Notes: generated by a model from the sequence alone, not told the origin. Positions 1 through 5,570 are shown, counted from the first letter of the stretch. The stretch: DNA of 5,570 nt from an uncultured Alistipes sp. (GCA_910586375.1 CAJUIE010000115.1:1-5570); one strand, 5' to 3'. Numbers and translations are program-made.

Positions 1-5
1 GGCTT

Positions 6-29
6 CACGCCTGCGGCGTGCCCCCCCCC
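6..29. repeat. Short GC hairpin followed by a run of nine C
   Basis: CACGCC (6-11) and GGCGTG (15-20) can pair as a 6-bp stem with a 3-nt TGC loop, followed at once by nine consecutive C (21-29). The stem and run lie downstream of the stop of the minus-strand surface-protein fragment. There is no T-run on either side that would make a standard intrinsic terminator, so no function is assigned. The homopolymer could vary in length by slippage or be miscounted in assembly. The structure is seen directly; any role is unknown. Confidence 0.4.
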
Positions 30-66
30 TGCCGCCGAAGAGAAATTTTTCGCTGTCTGCGGCTCG

Positions 67-315
67 TTACTCTTGTTTGCAGCGCACGGGGAAACCGTCC
101 GCACGGACGTCGTTGCTCTCGGGGTACACGCCGGAACTGACGAAGTTCAAGTCCGACCCGTACACGCTCGACGCCGAGCCAGGCGAACTGCTCCATGTGT
201 AACCGAGCGTGCCCACATGGTACAAGCTGCCGGAATTGCTGATGCGGATACCCGAAGCGGGGTAGACGGATACTCCCGTTCGGCAATGTCCAAATAAATT
301 TGGCATTGCCCTCAC
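67..315 (-). pseudogene. Orphan C-terminal fragment of a FISUMP-like surface protein domain
   Basis: The minus strand reads about 80 residues ending in TAA (67-69). They carry the pattern of the C-terminus of Fibrobacter succinogenes major paralogous (FISUMP) domains, which occur in Bacteroidetes lipoproteins and fimbrillin-like surface proteins. The matching pieces are YPASG, a SLYHVG-type turn, GYTWSSSP, and a closing ADGFPVRCKQE. Full domains are well over 150 residues and need an N-terminal lipoprotein or secretion signal; neither is present. The frame is closed by TAA at 316-318 just upstream. The only starts are GTG at 315 or ATG at 306, inside the palindrome beside the purA promoter. 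The neighbouring minus frame reads LPNGSIRLP, and removing one base from the G4 run at 259-262 would join it to ASGIRISNSG, so a frameshift is possible. Base composition looks less GC-rich than the genes to the right. I infer a decayed remnant or silent C-terminal cassette, not a working gene. Confidence 0.6.
282..310. repeat. Near-perfect palindrome overlapping the purA promoter
   Basis: GGCAATG (282-288), one unpaired T (289) and CCAAAT (290-295) are complementary to ATTTGG (298-303) and CATTGCC (304-310), leaving a 2-nt AA centre. This gives 13 base pairs with a single bulge. It covers the TTTG -33 element of the purA promoter and the 5' end of the minus-strand surface-protein fragment. 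No T-run follows on either strand, so it is unlikely to be a terminator. It could be an operator for a dimeric regulator or a copy of a dispersed Bacteroidales intergenic repeat. The structure is certain; the role is not. Confidence 0.7.
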
Positions 316-330
316 TTATTCGTATCTTTG
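299..330 (+). promoter_or_regulatory. Bacteroidetes-type promoter for purA
   Basis: TTTG at 299-302 and TATCTTTG at 323-330 match the Bacteroidetes primary sigma factor consensus (TTTG at -33, TAnnTTTG at -7), with a 20-nt spacer inside the usual 19-21 range. Transcription would start a few bases past 330, giving a leader of about 35-40 nt before the purA ATG. The -33 box lies within the right arm of the palindrome at 282-310, so a protein bound there could block the polymerase. The match is direct; activity is inferred. Confidence 0.72.
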
Positions 331-333
331 AAT

Positions 334-358
334 GCAAAAAACGTCTTTTGCGTCAAAA
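334..358 (+). other. Two mutually exclusive small hairpins in the purA leader
   Basis: GCAAAA (334-339) can pair with TTTTGC (346-351) across a 6-nt loop, while TTTTG (346-350) can instead pair with CAAAA (354-358) across CGT. Both stems use the same T-run, so only one can form at a time. They fall in the predicted short 5' untranslated region of purA. The stems are A/T-rich and weak, and may be chance. No known purine riboswitch core is recognised. Confidence 0.25.
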
Positions 359-373
359 CGAGTGTAATTCATC

Positions 374-1639
374 ATGAAAAAAGTCGACGTGATCCTCGGC
401 CTGCAATGGGGTGACGAGGGCAAGGGCAAGGTCGTGGATGTGCTGACGCCCCGTTACGAGGTTGTGGCACGCTTTCAGGGCGGCCCCAATGCCGGGCATA
501 CGCTGGAGTTCAACGGCGAGAAATACGTCCTGCGTTCGATTCCTTCGGGCATCTTTCAGGGAGGCAAGACCAACGTCATCGGCAACGGTGTGGTCATCGA
601 CGCCATTCTTTTCCGGGCCGAGGCTGAGGAGCTGGCCAAAAGCGGCCACGACCTTACGCGCCAGCTCTGTATTTCGAAGAAAGCCCACCTGATTCTCCCC
701 ACGCACCGCATCCTCGATGCCGCTTATGAAGCAGCTAAGGGAAGCGACAAGATCGGCACCACGGGTAAAGGCATCGGACCGACCTATACCGATAAGGTCA
801 GCCGCAACGGAATGCGTGTCGGCGATCTGCTGAGCCCCGATTTTCCGCAGATCTACGCCCGCGCCAAAGCACGGCACGAAGCGATTCTCCGGGGACTGGG
901 CTATGATTACGACGTCGCCGAATTAGAGGCGCAGTGGTTCGGGGCGGTCGACTACCTGCGGCGCTTCCGGCTCGTCGACAGCGAGTACTTCATCAACTCG
1001 GCCCTCGCCGAAGGCAAAAGCGTGCTGGCCGAGGGTGCACAGGGCACGTTGCTTGATGTCGATTTTGGCTCTTATCCCTTCGTCACCTCGTCGAACACCG
1101 TCTGTGCCGGGGCCTGTACGGGTCTGGGCGTTGCTCCCGGGCGTATCGGCGAAGTCTTCGGCATCTTCAAGGCTTATTGTACGCGCGTGGGCTCGGGACC
1201 CTTCCCTACCGAGCTTTTCGATGAAACGGGCGACCGCCTGTGCTCCATCGGCCACGAGTTCGGCGCCGTGACGGGGCGTAAACGTCGCTGCGGCTGGCTC
1301 GACCTCGTAGCGCTGAAGTACTCCATCATGATCAACGGCGTTACGCAGCTCATCATGATGAAATCCGACGTGATGAACGACTTCGACACCATCCGTGTCG
1401 CCACGGCATATGAGATCGATGGCAGGCAGACCACCGGATTCCCCTACGAAGTTTCCGGGTCCCTGAAACCGGTTCATACCGACTTCGAGGGCTGGAAATG
1501 CGACCTGCGCGGGTGCAAGACTTACGACGAGTTCCCTGCCGCCTTCAAGCGCTATGTCGAGTTCATCGAGCGTGAAACGGGCGTGCCTGTGCGGATCATC
1601 TCCGTGGGGCCCGACCGCGGCGAAACCATCGTGCGGTAG
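374..1639 (+). CDS. purA: Adenylosuccinate synthetase
   Basis: This enzyme joins IMP and aspartate using GTP to form adenylosuccinate, the first committed step from IMP to AMP, in the cytoplasm. The 421-residue product is full length for the family (about 430 in E. coli). GLQWGDEGKGK (residues 9-19) is the phosphate-binding signature with the catalytic Asp14, and NAGHT (39-43) supplies the catalytic His42. GTTGKGIGP (128-136) is the IMP/loop segment. Further along come EGAQGTLLD, VTSSNT, GPFPTELFD, GRKRRCGWLD, the KSDV segment at the position of the guanine-recognition KxD, and a closing SVGPDRGET. All key residues are intact. The ATG at 374 gives the standard N-terminus; no Shine-Dalgarno sequence is visible, as is normal in Bacteroidetes. 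It has its own promoter at 299-330, and a palindrome there may regulate it. The next gene is 271 nt away, so it is probably monocistronic. Confidence 0.98.
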   Translation: MKKVDVILGLQWGDEGKGKVVDVLTPRYEVVARFQGGPNAGHTLEFNGEKYVLRSIPSGIFQGGKTNVIGNGVVIDAILFRAEAEELAKSGHDLTRQLCISKKAHLILPTHRILDAAYEAAKGSDKIGTTGKGIGPTYTDKVSRNGMRVGDLLSPDFPQIYARAKARHEAILRGLGYDYDVAELEAQWFGAVDYLRRFRLVDSEYFINSALAEGKSVLAEGAQGTLLDVDFGSYPFVTSSNTVCAGACTGLGVAPGRIGEVFGIFKAYCTRVGSGPFPTELFDETGDRLCSIGHEFGAVTGRKRRCGWLDLVALKYSIMINGVTQLIMMKSDVMNDFDTIRVATAYEIDGRQTTGFPYEVSGSLKPVHTDFEGWKCDLRGCKTYDEFPAAFKRYVEFIERETGVPVRIISVGPDRGETIVR

Positions 1640-1653
1640 GGGAGGTGTTTGTC

Positions 1654-1680
1654 ATTCTGAGGCGCGGAGCGCCGAAGAAT
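1654..1680. repeat. Interrupted palindrome with GA/GA internal mismatch
   Basis: ATTCT (1654-1658) pairs with AGAAT (1676-1680) and GGCGC (1661-1665) with GCGCC (1669-1673) across a GGA loop. Between the two stems lie GA (1659-1660) and GA (1674-1675), which face each other and could form tandem G-A pairs in RNA. It begins 15 nt after the purA stop. It resembles the core of the widespread TCATTCTGAG-type repeat. Confidence 0.7.
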
Positions 1681-1697
1681 CTGTATGGCAAAATGTT

Positions 1698-1712
1698 TCG
1701 ACCGAAGGTCGA
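1698..1712. repeat. 6-bp palindrome with GAA loop
   Basis: TCGACC (1698-1703) and GGTCGA (1707-1712) form a perfect 6-bp stem with a GAA triloop. It is the second stem of the intergenic array and lies between the two stronger GC-rich hairpins. No T-run follows. Confidence 0.55.
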
Positions 1713-1745
1713 GCGGGCCGCAGCCTCCGCCGCGCGGAGGCCCGC
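1713..1745. repeat. Strong GC-rich hairpin
   Basis: GCCTCCGC (1723-1730) and GCGGAGGC (1734-1741) form a perfect 8-bp stem with a CGC loop. Outside it, GCGG (1713-1716) can pair with CCGC (1742-1745), with 6 nt bulged on the left. This is the most stable structure in the window by eye. It is followed by AACTTGTGT, not a T-run, so it is not a clear intrinsic terminator, though it could act as a 3' end barrier for the purA transcript. Confidence 0.6.
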
Positions 1746-1802
1746 AACTTGTGTCGCGTGCACTCCGCAGGCTTCGTCCCGAATATTTCAGTCGTCAGAC
1801 AG

Positions 1803-1834
1803 GCAAGCCGGAGCCACCCCGGGCGTAGGCTTGC
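1803..1834. repeat. 7-bp inverted repeat with long loop
   Basis: GCAAGCC (1803-1809) and GGCTTGC (1828-1834) are exact inverse complements separated by 18 nt. The AAGCC part could instead pair with GGCTT at 1770-1774, so two alternative folds exist. It lies about 75 nt before the etfB start, in what may be the etf leader or its promoter region. Confidence 0.4.
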
Positions 1835-1887
1835 GGGAAAATTCAGCCTTCAGGCCTCGGCCTATTGAATACGAAAAAACGATTACT

Positions 1888-1906
1888 ACCTAAATACCTA
1901 AAACCT
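1888..1906 (+). repeat. Two and a half ACCTAAA tandem units before etfB
   Basis: ACCTAAAT (1888-1895), ACCTAAA (1896-1902) and ACCT (1903-1906) repeat in tandem and end 4 nt before the etfB ATG. They occupy the place of a ribosome binding site; no purine-rich Shine-Dalgarno is present. A-rich leaders are common ahead of Bacteroidetes genes, so the tract may simply keep the start region unstructured. Copy-number change could alter spacing. Confidence 0.5.
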
Positions 1907-1910
1907 GTAT

Positions 1911-2786
1911 ATGAAAAACCTGAAAATCGTTGTTTTGGCCAAGCAGGTGCCCGATACCCGCCAGGTGGGTAAAGATGCGATGACGCCCGAGGGGACGGTC
2001 AACCGCGCGGCACTGCCGGCCATCTTCAACCCCGAGGACCTCAACGCCCTCGAAATGGCCCTCTCGCTGAAGGATCGTGTCGGGGGCGCTACGGTGCACG
2101 TGCTTACTATGGGGCCCCAGCGGGCTGCCGACATCATCCGCGACGCTATGTTCCGGGGTGCCGATGGGGGTTATCTGCTCTCGGGCCGCGAGTTCGCCGG
2201 ATCGGATACGCTGGCCACCTCCTATGCCCTTTCGTGCGCCCTGAAGAAGATCGGCCCCGATGTCATCATCGCAGGTCGTCAGGCTATCGACGGCGACACG
2301 GCCCAGGTCGGGCCTCAGGTGGCCGAGAAGCTGGGCTTGCCCCAGGTCACCTATGCTGAGCAGATCGTCGAAATCAAGGAGGCGTCGCTGGTCATCAAAC
2401 GGCGTCTGAGCGGCGGTGTCGAGACGGTCGAATGTCCCGTGCCGGCTGTCGTTACGGTCAACGCCTCGGCCCCTGAGTGCCGGCCCCGCAACGCTAAGCG
2501 TGTCATGAAGTTCAAGGGTGCCCTTGCTGACTCGGAGGTCGCCGCCGCGCCCCAGTCGGAAGCCGCACAGCGCATCGCCGGGCGACCCTATCTGCGCATC
2601 GTCGAGTTCCCGGCCTCTGCGGTCGATCCCGATCCGCAGCAGCTGGGCCTTGAGGGTTCGCCCACCAAGGTCAAGAAGATCGAAAACGTTGTCTTCCAGG
2701 CCAAGGAGGCCCGGCGTCTGACCGCCTCCGACGAAGAGATCAATTCACTGATGGTCGAACTTATCGCGAGCCACACGCTCGGTTAA
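1911..2786 (+). CDS. etfB: Electron transfer flavoprotein subunit beta
   Basis: EtfB pairs with EtfA to form the cytoplasmic flavoprotein that exchanges electrons with acyl-CoA dehydrogenases. The 291-residue product covers the whole family, which is usually about 250-270, with a longer stretch around residues 205-240. KQVPD (11-15) is the N-terminal signature. MGP (67-69), RGADGGYLLS (82-91) and SDTLATS (98-104) follow. GRQAIDGDTAQVGP (122-135) is the nucleotide-binding loop, which holds AMP in classical Etfs and a second FAD in bifurcating ones. GLEGSPTKV (246-254) is the conserved C-terminal segment. The DGDTAQVGP and DTLATS wording is like EtfB of anaerobes such as Acidaminococcus, where human EtfB has a different loop; this supports, but does not prove, the bifurcating type. 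It is the first gene of a three-gene operon and its stop TAA overlaps an ATG by one base (TAATG, 2784-2788). No consensus promoter was found upstream. Confidence 0.95.
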   Translation: MKNLKIVVLAKQVPDTRQVGKDAMTPEGTVNRAALPAIFNPEDLNALEMALSLKDRVGGATVHVLTMGPQRAADIIRDAMFRGADGGYLLSGREFAGSDTLATSYALSCALKKIGPDVIIAGRQAIDGDTAQVGPQVAEKLGLPQVTYAEQIVEIKEASLVIKRRLSGGVETVECPVPAVVTVNASAPECRPRNAKRVMKFKGALADSEVAAAPQSEAAQRIAGRPYLRIVEFPASAVDPDPQQLGLEGSPTKVKKIENVVFQAKEARRLTASDEEINSLMVELIASHTLG

Positions 2787-2800
2787 TGCCTTTTTTTGTC

Positions 2801-3820
2801 ATGAACAACATTTTTGTTTATATCGAGATCGAGGGGGGCAAGGTCGCCGACGTGAGCCTCGAATTGCTGACCAAGGGCCGCGAGCTGGCCTCGACGCTCG
2901 GCGTGGGCCTCGACGCCGTTGTCCTGGGCGAGGGTCTTGCCGGCATTGAGAAGGAGCTGGCCAAATACGGCGCCGATACGGTGTGGGTGGCCGATGATAA
3001 GACATTTGCACCGTTCCGCACGCTGCCCCATACGGCTGTCCTGTGCGGTCTCATCGAGCAGGAGAAGCCCCAGATTGTGCTGTTCGGCGCCACCTGCATC
3101 GGTCGCGACTTCGCGCCGCGCGTTTCGTCGGCCCTGCACAGCGGTCTGACGGCCGACTGCACCCAGCTGGTCATTGGTGACCACAAGGATGCCCGCAGCG
3201 GCAGGGAGTATACCGACCTTTTGTATCAGATACGCCCCGCTTTCGGCGGCAACATCATCGCTACGATCGTCAATCCCGACCACCGGCCCCAGATGGCCAC
3301 CGTGCGCGAGGGGGTCATGCGCAAGGAGTACGCCGCCGAGCCTGGCAAGGGCGAGGTCCGGGCTATTGACTGGCAGAAGTTCGTCAGGGATTCGGACCTC
3401 GTAGTGAAGATTCTCGACCGCGAGATCGAGGAGCGCAAGATCGACATCAAGGGTGCGGGCATCATCGTCGCCGGCGGTTACGGCATGGGGTCGAAGGAGA
3501 ATTTCCGGCTCGTGCACGAACTGGCCGAGGTGCTGGGCGGTGAGGTCGGTGCCAGCCGTGCTGCGGTCGACGCCGGATTCACCGGGCACGAGCGTCAGGT
3601 GGGCCAGACGGGCGTCACGGTGCGTCCCAAGCTCTACATCGCCTGCGGCATATCGGGCCAGATCCAGCATACGGCAGGCATGGACCAGTCGTCGATGGTT
3701 ATTTCGATCAACTCCGATCCCGAGGCTCCGATCTGCAAGATCGCCGACTATGCCATCACGGGCGATGTCTGCGACATCATCCCCAAAATGATCAAGTATT
3801 ACAAGCAAAATTCGAAGTAA
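2801..3820 (+). CDS. etfA: Electron transfer flavoprotein subunit alpha
   Basis: EtfA holds the FAD that passes electrons to or from the partner dehydrogenase and forms a heterodimer with EtfB. From the ATG at 2801 the product is 339 residues. The N-terminal domain ends near residue 190. The C-terminal FAD domain shows IIVAGGYGMGSKENF (221-235), GASRAAVDAG (250-259), QVGQTG (266-271), GISGQIQHTAGM (283-294) and ADYAITGD (315-322), so all FAD-binding segments are intact. The SGQIQH form replaces the common SGAIQH; I recall it as usual in Bacteroidales. An in-frame ATG at 2786 overlaps the etfB stop (TAATG) and would add MPFFV. I prefer 2801 because family members typically begin MNN-FVY-EIEG, while the upstream start would translate through a T7 run (2791-2797). 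Its own stop overlaps the next ATG. Confidence 0.95.
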   Translation: MNNIFVYIEIEGGKVADVSLELLTKGRELASTLGVGLDAVVLGEGLAGIEKELAKYGADTVWVADDKTFAPFRTLPHTAVLCGLIEQEKPQIVLFGATCIGRDFAPRVSSALHSGLTADCTQLVIGDHKDARSGREYTDLLYQIRPAFGGNIIATIVNPDHRPQMATVREGVMRKEYAAEPGKGEVRAIDWQKFVRDSDLVVKILDREIEERKIDIKGAGIIVAGGYGMGSKENFRLVHELAEVLGGEVGASRAAVDAGFTGHERQVGQTGVTVRPKLYIACGISGQIQHTAGMDQSSMVISINSDPEAPICKIADYAITGDVCDIIPKMIKYYKQNSK

Positions 3821-3822
3821 TG
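3818..3822 (+). promoter_or_regulatory. TAATG stop/start overlap joining etfA to the dehydrogenase gene
   Basis: The TAA of etfA (3818-3820) shares its last A with the ATG of the acyl-CoA dehydrogenase gene (3820-3822). No Shine-Dalgarno sequence precedes the start, so translation is probably coupled through ribosomes finishing etfA. This fixes the dehydrogenase start and supports one transcript. The same TAATG motif occurs at 2784-2788, between etfB and etfA, where the real start may instead be 2801. Confidence 0.75.
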
Positions 3823-5544
3823 GCCAATTTCTTTTCAGATAATAAGGATTTGCAGTTCCACTTGCAGCATCCCGCGATGCGCAAGATCGTGGAGCTGAAG
3901 GAGCGCGGTTTCGCCGAGAAGGAGCTCTACGACTATGCCCCGCAGGATTTCGACGATGCGATGGACTCCTACCGTCGTGTGCTGGAGATCGCCGGCGAGG
4001 TGTGCGGCGACGTCATTGCGCCCAACGCCGAGGGGGTCGACCACGAAGGGCCGCGTGTGGTGAACGATCATGTGGAGTATGCCTCCGGGACGGTCGAGAA
4101 CATGAAGGCCATCGTCGACGCAGGGCTGAGCGGCCTCACGCTGCCCCGCAAGTACGACGGACTGAATTTTCCGCTGGTGTGCTTCGTCATGGCCAACGAG
4201 ATGGTCGCCCGCGCCGATGCCGGTTTCGAGAACATCTGGGGCTTGCAGGACTGCGCCGAGACGCTCAACGAGTTCGCTTCGGAGGAGATCAAGCAGAAGT
4301 TCCTGCCGTGGGTCTCGGCCGGGGCCACCTGTGCGATGGACCTCACGGAGCCTGACGCCGGCTCCGACCTCGGAGCTGTCATGCTCAGGGCCACCTGGTC
4401 CGAGGAACGGCAGACGTGGCTCCTGAACGGTGTGAAGCGCTTCATCACCAACGGCGACGGCGACGTCTCGCTCGTGCTGGCCCGTACGGAGGAGGGCACC
4501 ACCGACGCCCGCGGTCTGTCGATGCTCGTCTATGACAAGCGCGACGGCGGCGTGAAGGTGCGCCGTATCGAGAACAAGCTCGGTATCAAGGGGTCGCCCA
4601 CGTGCGAGCTGGTCTTCACCGACGCCCCGGCGCAGCTGGTCGGCGACCGCAAGATGGGCCTTATCAAGTACGTTATGTCGCTGATGAACGCCGCGCGTCT
4701 GGGCATCGGCGCCCAGTCGGTCGGCACGTGCGAGGCTGCCTATCGCGAGGCCCTGAAGTATGCCCATGAACGTGCACAGTTCGGCAAGCCCATTATCCAG
4801 TTCGCCGCCATTTCGGAGATGCTCTCCAACATGAAGGCCAAGTTGCAGGGTGCCCGGGCGCTGCTCTACGAAACCACGCGCTTCGTGGAGATCTACAAGC
4901 AGTATACCCACATTTCGCACGAACGGCCGCTCGAAGCCGAGGAGCGCCAGGAGATGAAGTTCTACACGCGCCTGGCCGACGGTTTCACGCCGCTGGTGAA
5001 GCTCTTCTCGTCGGAGTATGCCAATCAGCTGGCCTACGACGCCATCCAGATTCACGGCGGTTCGGGCTTCATGAAGGACTACCCCTGCGAGCGCATCTAC
5101 CGCGACGCCCGCATCATGAACATCTACGAGGGAACGTCGCAGTTGCAGGTTGTGGCGGCCATCAACGCCGTGACGAAGGGCACCTTCATGGAGCAGATCG
5201 AGCGTTATGCTGCGGCGACTTATTGCGAGGCCATGCAGCCTGTGGTGGCGAAGCTCCGGGAGCTGACCGCCAAGTTCGCAGAGATGGTCGAACGTGTCGA
5301 GGCCGGCGACAAGGAGAAACCCGGGTTCAAGGATTTCCACGCGCGTCGTCTGGTCGAGACTGCCGGGCACATCATCATCACCTATCTGCTGGCTCGTCAG
5401 GCGGGCGAGTGCGCGGACTATGTCAACTCTGCCCGCATCTTCGTCAAACTGGCCGAGGGCAAGATCGCCGAAGCCCATACCTATATTATAAACTCTTCGC
5501 TCGAGGATGTAGATCTTTTCAAGGTCGTAGAGCAGGAGTGCTGA
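3820..5544 (+). CDS. Acyl-CoA dehydrogenase, extended type with C-terminal helical domain
   Basis: A flavin enzyme that oxidises an acyl-CoA to the trans-2-enoyl-CoA, or runs in reverse, exchanging electrons with the EtfAB encoded just upstream. The 574-residue product is longer than the 380-residue short-chain type. The N-terminal helical part spans roughly residues 40-165. The first family signature is CAMDLTEPDAGSD (171-183). KRFITNG (206-212) and KLGIKGSPTCEL (253-264) belong to the middle beta domain. RAQFGKPI (318-325) and HGGSGFMKDYP (412-422) lie in the C-terminal helical part. IYEGTSQLQ (435-443) carries Glu437 at the position of the catalytic base in medium- and short-chain enzymes. 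An insert around 358-395 and about 120 further helical residues after 455 set it apart, as in FadE-like long dehydrogenases. The chain-length preference cannot be read from sequence; butyryl-CoA is a plausible substrate given the Etf. It is the third gene of the operon and starts in the etfA stop. Confidence 0.93.
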   Translation: MANFFSDNKDLQFHLQHPAMRKIVELKERGFAEKELYDYAPQDFDDAMDSYRRVLEIAGEVCGDVIAPNAEGVDHEGPRVVNDHVEYASGTVENMKAIVDAGLSGLTLPRKYDGLNFPLVCFVMANEMVARADAGFENIWGLQDCAETLNEFASEEIKQKFLPWVSAGATCAMDLTEPDAGSDLGAVMLRATWSEERQTWLLNGVKRFITNGDGDVSLVLARTEEGTTDARGLSMLVYDKRDGGVKVRRIENKLGIKGSPTCELVFTDAPAQLVGDRKMGLIKYVMSLMNAARLGIGAQSVGTCEAAYREALKYAHERAQFGKPIIQFAAISEMLSNMKAKLQGARALLYETTRFVEIYKQYTHISHERPLEAEERQEMKFYTRLADGFTPLVKLFSSEYANQLAYDAIQIHGGSGFMKDYPCERIYRDARIMNIYEGTSQLQVVAAINAVTKGTFMEQIERYAAATYCEAMQPVVAKLRELTAKFAEMVERVEAGDKEKPGFKDFHARRLVETAGHIIITYLLARQAGECADYVNSARIFVKLAEGKIAEAHTYIINSSLEDVDLFKVVEQEC

Positions 5545-5570
5545 TCTTCTCTTGCGGCGGGGGGCCGGAG

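Larger units (their letters stand above)
1650..1860. repeat. Intergenic array of inverted repeats (dispersed repeat element)
   Basis: Most of the 271-nt gap between purA and etfB is a run of inverted repeats with no credible gene. It opens with a TGTCATTCTGAG...GAAGAATCT sequence, a type I recall as dispersed between genes in many bacterial genomes. Three GC-rich stems follow each other up to 1745, and a looser stem lies at 1803-1834. Two open frames cross the region, but their products look like translated repeat (low complexity, no domain). No T-run follows any stem, so no standard terminator for purA is seen, although the stems could still slow polymerase or protect the purA 3' end. Confidence 0.6.

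Noticed and set aside
271..294. Divergent minus-strand promoter using the other arm of the palindrome
   Set aside because: A TTTG is present on the minus strand, but the sequence at the expected distance (TATCCGTC) does not fit TAnnTTTG.
73..297. Plus-strand open frame of 74 codons left of purA
   Set aside because: It lies opposite the FISUMP-like fragment, whose minus-strand frame has recognisable motifs; this frame has none.
1723..1749. Intrinsic terminator of purA
   Set aside because: The stem is strong, but no T-run follows on the plus strand, so it does not meet the usual pattern.
1826..1833. TAGGCTTG as a -7 promoter element for the etf operon
   Set aside because: It differs from TAnnTTTG at one fixed base, and no TTTG lies 19-21 nt upstream; it is also part of an inverted repeat.
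1554..1893. Plus-strand open frames of 82 and 104 codons crossing the purA-etfB gap
   Set aside because: One begins inside purA, and both read through the inverted-repeat array. The predicted products look like translated repeat, with no domain or credible start context.
2783..5478. Very long open frames on the minus strand opposite etfA (341 codons) and the acyl-CoA dehydrogenase (547 codons)
   Set aside because: They mirror genes with clear family motifs, have low-complexity composition typical of reverse frames in GC-rich DNA, and show no recognisable domain.
1..5570. CRISPR array, tRNA, rRNA, transposase or defence genes
   Set aside because: I saw no regularly spaced repeats, RNA gene signatures or coding motifs for any of these on either strand.

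Overview
The window looks like chromosomal DNA of a GC-rich Bacteroidales bacterium. Alistipes or another member of the Rikenellaceae is the best guess. The reasons are protein character (the EtfA, EtfB and acyl-CoA dehydrogenase read like the Bacteroidales versions), a Bacteroidetes-type promoter (TTTG, 20-nt spacer, TAnnTTTG) upstream of purA, starts without Shine-Dalgarno sequences, and a C-terminal fragment of a surface-protein domain common in gut Bacteroidetes. The genus is inferred, not shown.

Layout. Positions 1-66 hold a small GC hairpin and a run of nine C. Positions 67-315 on the minus strand encode an orphan C-terminal piece of a FISUMP-like (Fibrobacter succinogenes major paralogous) domain, with no 5' part of its gene. 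A near-perfect palindrome (282-310) sits where the fragment ends and overlaps the -33 element of the purA promoter (299-330). purA (374-1639) is complete and encodes adenylosuccinate synthetase. The 271-nt gap at 1640-1910 has no credible gene. It is filled by a string of inverted repeats, beginning with a TCATTCTGAG...GAAGAATCT type dispersed repeat, and ends in short ACCTAAA tandem repeats just before the next gene.

Positions 1911-5544 form a tight three-gene operon: etfB, etfA and a 574-residue acyl-CoA dehydrogenase. The two junctions carry TAATG stop/start overlaps, although etfA may really start 15 nt further on. The flavoenzyme would move electrons between an acyl-CoA and the EtfAB carrier. 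The EtfB sequence resembles Etfs of anaerobes that work with butyryl-CoA dehydrogenase, so a role in crotonyl-CoA/butyryl-CoA metabolism, possibly with electron bifurcation, is plausible but unproven. The last 26 bases after the dehydrogenase stop contain no feature I can support.

purA and the etf operon point the same way, but the gap and repeat array suggest separate transcription units. I see no convincing undescribed system. The parts most worth a second look are the two non-coding repeat regions, the orphan surface-protein tail, and the pairing of an anaerobe-type Etf with an extended acyl-CoA dehydrogenase.
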